Shown piece by piece: positions 45,236-51,950 of a stretch of 64,000 nucleotides of DNA. Numbering within the stretch: position 1 is the stretch's first letter; every line of letters begins with the position of its first letter. The notes beneath the pieces were generated by a model. It saw only the letters and a list, made by a program, of their open reading frames with translations. It made no database searches and was not told where the DNA came from. The position numbers and the translations under genes are program-made. The DNA comes from Thiopseudomonas acetoxidans (GTDB lineage Bacteria > Pseudomonadota > Gammaproteobacteria > Pseudomonadales > Pseudomonadaceae): contig NZ_JAUCDY010000014.1 in assembly GCF_030362935.1 (NCBI RefSeq), forward strand, positions 1 through 64,000, read 5' to 3'.

Positions 45236-46006
45236 TTAGAACGCTGGAACCACAGCACCCTGATATTTCTCCAGAATAAAAGTTTTTACTTCTTCTGTTT
45301 TTAATGCATTAACCAGCTTTTTTATCGCATCTGCCTGCTGATTATTATCACGCGTGACCAAAATATTCACGTAAGGCGAGTCCGCACCTTCAATGACCAA
45401 CGCATCTTCCATCGGGTTTAAACCGGCTTCCAGCGCATAGTTGGTATTGATCAGCGCCAAGTCCACCTGATTTAACACACGCGGCAAGGTCGCTGCTTCC
45501 AACTCACGAATGCGTAGTTTTTTCGGGTTGTCGGCAATGTCGCGCGCTGTGGCGGTAATGCCTGCCTCTGGCTTGAGCGTTAACACCCCCGCAGTTTGCA
45601 ACAGCAGTAACGCACGGCCACCATTGGTTGCATCGTTAGGAATGGCGACCTGTGCGCCATCTTTCAGCTCGGACAAGTCTTTGATTTTGCTAGAGTAGGC
45701 ACCGAAGGGCTCTACGTGGACACCAGCCACACTGACCAGCTTAGTACCTTTACTGGCATTAAACTCATCCAAGTAGGGCTGGTGCTGGAAGAAGTTGGCG
45801 TCCAAACGGCCTTCGGCTACTTGGATATTGGGCTGCACATAGTCCGTAAAGACTTTAACTTCGAGGGTCACGCCCTGCTTAACCAGCGTAGGTTTGAGAA
45901 ATTCTAAAATTTCTGCGTGCGGCACCGGTGTTGCTGCCACTTGCAACGTTTGTGCTTGAACTGAAAAAGCTGCGAAGGTGGCCAAGGCCACTAAAATGCG
46001 TTTCAT
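45236..46006 (-). CDS. metQ: Methionine-binding protein of the MetNIQ ABC transporter
   Basis: 256 residues of the NlpA/MetQ family. Signal peptide MKRILVALATFAAFSVQA precedes TLQVAATPVPHAEILEFLKP. The conserved DANFFQHQPYLDEFN and NTNYALEAGLNP are present. There is no lipobox Cys, so unlike E. coli MetQ it should be freely periplasmic (signal peptidase I cleavage). Last gene of metN-metI-metQ; terminator at 45190-45218. Confidence 0.94.
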   Translation of the reverse strand: MKRILVALATFAAFSVQAQTLQVAATPVPHAEILEFLKPTLVKQGVTLEVKVFTDYVQPNIQVAEGRLDANFFQHQPYLDEFNASKGTKLVSVAGVHVEPFGAYSSKIKDLSELKDGAQVAIPNDATNGGRALLLLQTAGVLTLKPEAGITATARDIADNPKKLRIRELEAATLPRVLNQVDLALINTNYALEAGLNPMEDALVIEGADSPYVNILVTRDNNQQADAIKKLVNALKTEEVKTFILEKYQGAVVPAF

Positions 46007-46025
46007 GTGTATGTTTCCTCTTTTA

Positions 46026-46691
46026 TTATCGTCTAGAAAAATGAACCACTAAGCGGTCACCAATCATTTGTAAAATCTGTACTAAAATCAGTAGCAACAC
46101 CACAGTCACTACCATCACATCGGTTTGAAAGCGCTGATAACCAAAGCGTATGGCTAAATCGCCTAAACCGCCGGCGCCGACTACGCCCGCCATGGCGGTA
46201 TAGGATACCAGCGTAATGGCGGTAACGGTGACTGCGGCAATAATGCCCGGGCGCGCCTCGGGTAATAAGGCGCTGATGATAATTTGCTGGGTGGACGCGC
46301 CCATGGCTTGCGTGGCTTCAATGATACCGCGATCGACCTCGCGCAGGGCAGTTTCCACTAGGCGGGCAAAAAATGGTGTGGCCCCCACCACCAAAGGCGG
46401 AATAGCGCCAGCCACACCTAATGAAGTGCCGGTTAACACCACGGTGAGTGGAATCATCACGATTAATAGAATAATAAAGGGCAACGAGCGCAGTACGTTC
46501 ACCAGCAACGATAGCAAGCCATAAAAGGCTTTGTGTTCAAACAGCTGCCGTGGGCCTGTTAAAAACAGCAGTACACCCAAAGGTAAGCCCAGCACAATAG
46601 TGAACAGTAACGAACCGCCGAGCATCAACAATGTGTCTAATGTCGCCAGCCAGATTTCATACCAATCAATGTTGCTCATTAAACCGCTCAT
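46026..46691 (-). CDS. metI: Methionine ABC transporter permease
   Basis: 221 residues with five to six membrane helices and the EAA-type loop VDRGIIEATQAMGASTQQII. It matches the MetI family of D/L-methionine importers. Its ATG overlaps the metN stop as ATGA. Confidence 0.94.
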   Translation of the reverse strand: MSGLMSNIDWYEIWLATLDTLLMLGGSLLFTIVLGLPLGVLLFLTGPRQLFEHKAFYGLLSLLVNVLRSLPFIILLIVMIPLTVVLTGTSLGVAGAIPPLVVGATPFFARLVETALREVDRGIIEATQAMGASTQQIIISALLPEARPGIIAAVTVTAITLVSYTAMAGVVGAGGLGDLAIRFGYQRFQTDVMVVTVVLLLILVQILQMIGDRLVVHFSRR

Positions 46692-47695
46692 GGACGCACT
46701 ACCTCAATCTTCACGCCTGCCGCGCTTAGCTGTTGCTCAGCCAGCTCGACCTGCTCGCCGGTTAACGCAATGGTCAGCTGACCGCAGGGTTCATCTTTAA
46801 TCCGCCCAATGCGTCCGGCTAAAATGCTGTAGTTAGCACCTGTGGCTTGCATCACCTGGCTCAGCACAGGCGCGTAAGTGCTTTCGCCGAGAAAGGTTAG
46901 GTGCAGTATGCGCCCGGCAACATGGGCAAAATCCTCTTGCTGGGTGCCGTCTTCGCCCTCAGACAACTGGACAAAGCGTTGCGTGGTAGGGTGTTGCGGC
47001 TGTAAAAACACCTCCGCCACCGGCCCGCTCTCAATCACTTGCCCCTCTTCCATCACACCCACGCGGTCACAAATACGGCGGATCACATCCATCTCATGGG
47101 TGATTAGCACAATGGTTAAGCCCAGCTCTTGGTTGATTTGCCGTAAGAGCTGTAACACCTGCCCAGTGGTTTCTGGGTCTAGGGCGCTGGTGGCTTCATC
47201 GCAAAGCAAAATACTGGGGCCAGTAGCCAGTGCGCGGGCGATCCCGACGCGCTGTTTTTGTCCGCCTGATAACTGGGCTGGGTATTTGCTCGCCTGATCC
47301 GCCAAACCAACCCGCTCTAGCAGTTCACGCACGCGTTTATCGATCGCCGAGCGCTCGTACTCACCTGCAAGGCGCATGGGCATAGCCACGTTTTGCGCCA
47401 CGGTTTTGCTCGACAGCAGGTTAAAGTGCTGGAAAATCATACCGACGCGGCGACGAAACCCACGTAAACCCGCCGCATCCAGCGCGGTCACCTCAACGCC
47501 ATCGGCGATAATTCGTCCTGTGGTGGGTTGTTCCAGGTGATTAATTAAGCGCAGCAAGGTGCTTTTGCCTGCGCCGGAATAGCCAATTAAGCCAAAAATC
47601 TCACCGCGATTAACGTGCAAATCCGTTGGTTTAACCGCTGCAATGCTACGGCCTTTCACCTGAAAGGTTTTACTGACCTGTTGAAATTCAATCAC
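46688..47695 (-). CDS. metN: Methionine ABC transporter ATP-binding protein
   Basis: 335 residues. The ABC domain has Walker A GYSGAGKST, signature LSGGQKQRVGIARAL and Walker B ILLCDEATSALDP. A C-terminal NIL domain of about 90 residues (FLGESTYAPVLSQV) binds methionine and trans-inhibits transport in E. coli. No SAM riboswitch is seen upstream. The 5' region shares a duplicated segment with the region upstream of the ecotin gene. Confidence 0.95.
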   Translation of the reverse strand: MIEFQQVSKTFQVKGRSIAAVKPTDLHVNRGEIFGLIGYSGAGKSTLLRLINHLEQPTTGRIIADGVEVTALDAAGLRGFRRRVGMIFQHFNLLSSKTVAQNVAMPMRLAGEYERSAIDKRVRELLERVGLADQASKYPAQLSGGQKQRVGIARALATGPSILLCDEATSALDPETTGQVLQLLRQINQELGLTIVLITHEMDVIRRICDRVGVMEEGQVIESGPVAEVFLQPQHPTTQRFVQLSEGEDGTQQEDFAHVAGRILHLTFLGESTYAPVLSQVMQATGANYSILAGRIGRIKDEPCGQLTIALTGEQVELAEQQLSAAGVKIEVVRP

Positions 47696-47728
47696 TGTTT
47701 AATTTTACCGATAATGCGCACAATAAAG

Positions 47729-47835
47729 AGCCCGTATTGTCCATGAGCAACCTCTGAGTTACAAGAAACTTACTCTAGAGTTACGCTCCAACAAAGTGCC
47801 CTGCTGGAGCGCAGCTTCTGGGCGATGCGTATTAT
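47729..47835. repeat. Imperfect direct repeat, copy 1 (upstream of metN)
   Basis: It starts with the tract AGCCCGTATTGTCCATGAG, continues with GAGTTACAAGAAA and ends in a degenerate REP at 47803-47826 (GCAGCTTCTG core). The partner copy is at 48535-48665. The two stand directly upstream of metN and of the ecotin gene in the same orientation. Confidence 0.75.
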
Positions 47836-47865
47836 AAATACTCGCTCAGGAGTTGCCGGAGAATC

Positions 47866-47996
47866 ATCGCGCAAAAATTACGCTCCCATAGCCAAATGGT
47901 CTGCTCTAAGGACAGGGCATAGCAATTGCGGGAGCAACTGTCGCACTTCACTACCTTAGTGGCACGGTTTCTGTGGGAGCGCATCTTATGCGCGAT
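47866..47996. repeat. Inverted REP pair in the 332-base metN-ecotin gap
   Basis: A minus-strand degenerate REP lies at 47866-47889 and a full plus-strand REP at 47973-47996 (GCGCAT-CTT-ATGCGC). Together with copy 1 of the direct repeat they account for nearly all of 47696-48027. Confidence 0.8.
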
Positions 47997-48027
47997 AGCA
48001 ATTAAGCAAATAAGCTAGCGCTTAAGC

Positions 48028-48513
48028 TTACTGTGGCTGTGTCTGTTGGTATTTGGCGGGTGCGCTCCATACTCGGTAACGCAGTTCTATCTCTACTGGG
48101 GCGTACAGCACAATGGGTAACTTGCTGTTATAAGGCAGCAACGTATTACTCAGATTGACCGGCACAAAAGCCGGGGTTTGCTCCCCATCTGGGCAAGCCA
48201 TCAATGTACTTATCGACCCCTTCAAACCGTCAACCTGATAATAGCTATAACCCCAACCATCTAAGCTATGCTCGCTCATTTCTGCCGCCAGCGAGCGAGT
48301 ATTGCAGTCGGTCAGCATTTGTTTACCGGGCAACAACTCTACTTGGTAGCGGCTTTCATCCTGCTTTGCGGGCAACCAAATAACATGCCGCTGATAACCT
48401 TCTTCTGCTTGCGGATAAGGCGCAACATCGGCTAGGTTTTGCTGCGAATTGGCCGCACAGCCGCTGAGGGTGATCGCAATTGAAACAATGAATACCGGAA
48501 AAAATTTACGCAT
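48028..48513 (-). CDS. eco: Ecotin-family serine protease inhibitor, predicted lipoprotein
   Basis: 161 residues. After the signal peptide the sequence follows ecotin closely: VAPYPQAEEGYQRHVIWLP, DESRYQVELLPGK, DGWGYSYYQVDG, ACPDGEQTPAFV, YNSKLPIVLYAPVEIELRYRVW. Ecotin dimers inhibit trypsin, chymotrypsin and elastase-type proteases in the periplasm. The two disulfide cysteines (TDCN, MACP) are kept. The reactive loop reads STLMACP where E. coli has STMMACP, so P1 is probably Leu. Unlike E. coli ecotin the signal peptide ends in a lipobox (ITLSGCAANS), implying membrane anchoring. The gene is flanked by imperfect direct repeats. Confidence 0.93.
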   Translation of the reverse strand: MRKFFPVFIVSIAITLSGCAANSQQNLADVAPYPQAEEGYQRHVIWLPAKQDESRYQVELLPGKQMLTDCNTRSLAAEMSEHSLDGWGYSYYQVDGLKGSISTLMACPDGEQTPAFVPVNLSNTLLPYNSKLPIVLYAPVEIELRYRVWSAPAKYQQTQPQ

Positions 48514-48534
48514 AGAATTCTAACTCTTGAAAAC

Positions 48535-48665
48535 AGCCTGTATTGTCCATGAGTCATCCAGCAGTTACAAGAATTTTACCATTCACGAAAAAACTGCGTT
48601 CCAACAGAACCGAGCCAGTAATGCACTCATGTGGCAGCGCAGCTTCTGCGCGATAGCTGATTATT
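48535..48665. repeat. Imperfect direct repeat, copy 2 (upstream of ecotin) with variant REP
   Basis: AGCCTGTATTGTCCATGAG and the following AGTTACAAGAA match copy 1 at 47729. The copy ends in a plus-strand REP variant at 48631-48654 whose stem is GCGCAG-CTT-CTGCGC. Immediately after, 48660-48680 is a perfect AT-rich dyad (ATTATTAAGC-A-GCTTAATAAT). Confidence 0.75.
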
Positions 48666-48722
48666 AAGCAGCTTAATAATTAAGGCTGACACTAAAACTG
48701 CCGACACGATTTTTTAGGGGGC

Positions 48723-49508
48723 TTAACGCCTTGCCGGCACTAGTGAGCTGACAACAAACAAAGCGGCTGCACAGACGACGATGGAGGGCCCTGCTGGGGT
48801 ATCCCAATACCACGACATCGCCAAGCCTAAACACACCGAAAACATGCCCAGCACCGTTGCGATAATAACCATCTGCTCAGGGCTACGCGCATGGCGTTGC
48901 GCGGTCGCCGCTGGAATTATCAGCAAGGAAGTAATCAGCAGCACGCCAACGATTTTCATCGCCACACCAATCACCAACGCCATAAGCACCATCAACGCCA
49001 GACGTAATCCAGCGACAGGCAAACCCTCTACCTGCGCCAACTCCTCGTGTACAGTAATCGCCAATAAAGGTCGCCATAACCACAACAGACCCGCCAAAAC
49101 CAAGGCGCTGCCCAATACGATCCAAGCCAGATCGGTGCTGGTCATCGCCAGTAAATCGCCAAACAGATAGCCCATTAAATCGACCCGCACCGAGTCCATA
49201 AAACTCAGCGTCACCAAGCCCAGCGATAAAGTACTATGGGCGAGAATCCCTAATACCGTATCTGAAGCTAGCGGCTGACGTTGCTGCAAGCCCACCAGCG
49301 CCAGCGCCAGTAACACCGAACCGAAAACCACCGCTAGCCCTAAGTGAATATCCAGCAACAAGCCCAGCGCAATACCAAACAGCGCCGAATGCGACAGCGT
49401 ATCGCCAAAATAGGCCATACGCCGCCAGACCACAAAAGCGCCCAAAGGCCCTGCCACCAATGCCAACGCCAATCCCGCCACCAACGCATAAAGTAAAAAA
49501 TCAGGCAT
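48723..49508 (-). CDS. znuB: Zinc ABC transporter permease
   Basis: 261 residues, about eight helices, of the ABC-3 metal permease family. GDTLSHSALFGIALG, with the His in a membrane segment, and VGVAMKIVGVLLITSLLIIP are characteristic of ZnuB. It overlaps znuC by eight bases and ends the zur-znuC-znuB operon. Confidence 0.95.
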   Translation of the reverse strand: MPDFLLYALVAGLALALVAGPLGAFVVWRRMAYFGDTLSHSALFGIALGLLLDIHLGLAVVFGSVLLALALVGLQQRQPLASDTVLGILAHSTLSLGLVTLSFMDSVRVDLMGYLFGDLLAMTSTDLAWIVLGSALVLAGLLWLWRPLLAITVHEELAQVEGLPVAGLRLALMVLMALVIGVAMKIVGVLLITSLLIIPAATAQRHARSPEQMVIIATVLGMFSVCLGLAMSWYWDTPAGPSIVVCAAALFVVSSLVPARR

Positions 49509-50277
49509 GATTGCAGTCCGGTCCGTGGTTGTGTTGTTCGTCAGTTAATACGCAGCCATGCAAGTCATGAGCGTGATCGTGCTGGTGGTGGTAAACCGCT
49601 AAATCTTGCGCCGCTTGCGTGCCAAACAGCTCAATAAAGGCAGGATCATGACTGACCTGCTCAGGCAAGCCCGAACAACAGACATGGCGATTTAGACAGA
49701 GCACCCGATCGGTAGCGCGCATCACCAAATGCAAATCATGCGACACCATCAGCACTGCACAGCCGTAGCGTTCGCGCAACTGACCAATCAAGCTATACAG
49801 CTCCAGCTGGCCATTCACATCCACCCCTTGCACCGGCTCATCCAACACCAGCAGCTGCGGTTTACGCAACAATGCCCGCGCCAGCAGCACGCGCTGTAAT
49901 TCACCACCGGAAATACGCTGCAGCGGGCTATTAAGAACCTTTAAAGCGCCCACTTCAGTGAGTGCAGCTTCAATTTGCACCAAGCTCACGCCGGGCACTA
50001 AGCGTAAAAAGCGCCACACACTTAACGGCATGGTTTCATGTACCGCAAGTTTTTGCGGCATATAACCAATGCGTAACTTAGGTGCGCGCCATACAGTGCC
50101 TGTATCTAGCTGCAACAAACCCAGCAACACACGCACCAAGGTGGTTTTACCTGAGCCGTTAGGGCCGACCAGCGTGACAATTTCACCTTTGTGTAGAGTA
50201 AAATCAATATCCTCCAGCACTAGCTGGCCAGCAAAGCTCAAGCGACCTTGCTCAATACGCAGTAATTCTGTGCTCAT
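49501..50277 (-). CDS. znuC: Zinc ABC transporter ATP-binding protein with His-rich tail
   Basis: 258 residues. Walker A GPNGSGKTT, signature ISGGELQRVLLARAL and Walker B LLVLDEPVQGVD are present. The last 30 residues are unusually rich in His and end in Cys-His motifs (HHQHDHAHDLHG, NHGPDCNHA), a likely zinc-binding tail on the cytoplasmic side. The start overlaps the zur stop as ATGA. Confidence 0.95.
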   Translation of the reverse strand: MSTELLRIEQGRLSFAGQLVLEDIDFTLHKGEIVTLVGPNGSGKTTLVRVLLGLLQLDTGTVWRAPKLRIGYMPQKLAVHETMPLSVWRFLRLVPGVSLVQIEAALTEVGALKVLNSPLQRISGGELQRVLLARALLRKPQLLVLDEPVQGVDVNGQLELYSLIGQLRERYGCAVLMVSHDLHLVMRATDRVLCLNRHVCCSGLPEQVSHDPAFIELFGTQAAQDLAVYHHQHDHAHDLHGCVLTDEQHNHGPDCNHA

Positions 50278-50759
50278 AACTCAGCCTGACAAGGGGCGCA
50301 CAAGCCAAAAACTTCAATCACCTGCCCTTCTACCGTAAAACCTGCTTTGTGGGCTTCGTCGGCAATCGCCGCATCGATAGCACTATGGGGCAGCTCTCTG
50401 GCAAACCTGCATAAGCGGCAAATAAGAAACTGTGCCTGATGGGGTTGTTGCGGATAAGCGCATCCGATAAACGCATTGAGCGAGGCAATTCGATGAATCA
50501 GACCATGTTCCAATAAAAAATCTAACGCACGATACACAGTCGGGGGTGCGGCTGGACGACCCTCTTCAGACGTCAGCTGCGCCAAAATGTCATAAGCGCC
50601 CATAGGCTGGTGACTTTGCCACACCAGCTCCAACACACGCTTGCGTAAAGGGGTAAGACGAAGCTGTTCTTCATCGCACATGACCTGAGCAATGTTCAGC
50701 GCATCATCAATACACTGCTGATGCCCACTGGCCACACATAAGGAATATTTTTTCTGCAT
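50274..50759 (-). CDS. zur: Zinc uptake regulator
   Basis: 161 residues of the Fur family: a winged helix (TPLRKRVLELVWQSHQPMGAYDIL, PPTVYRALDFLLEHGLIHRI), then metal-site residues in QAQFLICRLCRF and a C-terminal CAPC structural zinc site. It should repress znuA and its own zur-znuCB operon when zinc is ample. The divergent promoter region holds a clear Zur palindrome. Confidence 0.95.
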   Translation of the reverse strand: MQKKYSLCVASGHQQCIDDALNIAQVMCDEEQLRLTPLRKRVLELVWQSHQPMGAYDILAQLTSEEGRPAAPPTVYRALDFLLEHGLIHRIASLNAFIGCAYPQQPHQAQFLICRLCRFARELPHSAIDAAIADEAHKAGFTVEGQVIEVFGLCAPCQAEL

Positions 50760-50786
50760 ATCTCTTGCTAACTCAACAAAAAGTAA

Positions 50787-50801
50787 TGTTATGATATAAC
50801 A
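50787..50801. promoter_or_regulatory. Zur operator between zur and znuA
   Basis: TGTTATGATATAACA is a 15-base palindrome (one central base unpaired) matching the gammaproteobacterial Zur core GTTATAnnATAAC. It lies 24 bases before the znuA ATG and 28 bases before zur, so one site can control both directions. Confidence 0.88.
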
Positions 50802-50824
50802 ATTCTTTCCTTGGAGACCAGCGC

Positions 50825-51730
50825 ATGGCCCGTTTATTGGCTACTTTTTTATTGATTGTCTGCAGTACAGCCGCTCAAGCACAGGTAAATATCCTCACCA
50901 GCATTAAGCCATTGCAACTTATCGCCCAAGCCATTCAGGGTGAACAGGGCCAAGCGCAAGTATTGTTGCCACCCGGCGCATCACCTCACTCGTTTAGCTT
51001 GCGTCCATCAGATAGAAAACGTTTAGCTGAGGCTGAGCTGTTTTATTGGATTGGCCCAGACATGGAAAACTTCTTAACTGCGTTGGCCAAGCAACACCAG
51101 CAAGCCAGCATCGCCATACAAAGCCTGCCCAATCTACAGCTGCTGTATTACACAGCAGAACATGAAGATGAAGAAGATGATCACGAGCACCATGATGAAC
51201 ATGACCATCATCACCAACCCGGTGGGCTCGATACGCATCTTTGGCTGTCGATACCCAATGCGCTGGTAATCGCTGAACGCATGGCAACTGATTTAAGTCG
51301 TTTGGATGCACAGCACGCGCCAGTCTACCAAAACAACCTAGCCGCTTTTCAGCAACGTCTGAAAACTCTAGATAATGAATTAGCGCAGCAGCTTGCCGAG
51401 GTGCAAGATAAAAACTTTTTTGTTTTCCATGAAGCATTTAACTATTTTGAGCAGGCTTACGGCCTGCAGCACGGCGGCGTACTGGCTATTAATGCTGAGG
51501 TTCAACCAGGCGCCCGTCACTTACAACAAATGCGTAAACGCCTTGAGCAAGCTGGTCCTAGCTGTATTTTCACAGAACCACCTGCACCACCGCGCCTTGC
51601 CTTTAGTCTCAGCAAAGACTTGCCCATTCAATTACAAGAAGTAGATGTACTCGGCGTACAGGCACAAAACTATGAGCAATTGTTACAGGGGCTAGCCAAT
51701 CAGCTTAAGCAGTGTTTAAGCAGCCTCTGA
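50825..51730 (+). CDS. znuA: Periplasmic zinc-binding protein
   Basis: 301 residues. Signal peptide (LLATFLLIVCSTAAQA) is followed by the cluster A-I fold: SIKPLQLIAQAI, PPGASPHSFSLRP with a zinc ligand His, and the VFHEAFNYFEQAYGL region. An internal acidic/His-rich loop (EDDHEHHDEHDHHH) is typical of ZnuA and lies before GGLDTHLWLSIPN, with another ligand His. TTGGAGACC gives the SD sequence. Confidence 0.96.
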   Translation: MARLLATFLLIVCSTAAQAQVNILTSIKPLQLIAQAIQGEQGQAQVLLPPGASPHSFSLRPSDRKRLAEAELFYWIGPDMENFLTALAKQHQQASIAIQSLPNLQLLYYTAEHEDEEDDHEHHDEHDHHHQPGGLDTHLWLSIPNALVIAERMATDLSRLDAQHAPVYQNNLAAFQQRLKTLDNELAQQLAEVQDKNFFVFHEAFNYFEQAYGLQHGGVLAINAEVQPGARHLQQMRKRLEQAGPSCIFTEPPAPPRLAFSLSKDLPIQLQEVDVLGVQAQNYEQLLQGLANQLKQCLSSL

Positions 51731-51818
51731 AAACAACAGCTTAACTTGCCAACACCTATTTAAAAACTCGCCTTGCACAACTGAGCGCCTAGCCATATAG
51801 TGGCACACTGATACTATC

Positions 51819-51832
51819 TTGATATGGATCAG
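51819..51832 (+). promoter_or_regulatory. Near-perfect DNR/ANR box upstream of the globin-coupled GGDEF-EAL gene
   Basis: TTGAT-ATGG-ATCAG matches 9 of 10 conserved positions of the FNR-family palindrome. It is centred about 125 bases before the ATG at 51951, within the 200-base gap after znuA. Confidence 0.6.
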
Positions 51833-51950
51833 ATTTTACTCCTGCATTTTCATCATAAACTTGTTATCCAGCTAACGAAAACCAGCAAGGCAACCGCTCT
51901 CTAGCAAGGGCTTTTATTCTTATAGGTAGGTGAACAAGGGTAGCTCTATT

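Noticed and set aside
47696..48027. SAM riboswitch or S-box upstream of metN
   Set aside because: The region is explained by REPs and a duplicated segment; no SAM-riboswitch core was seen.
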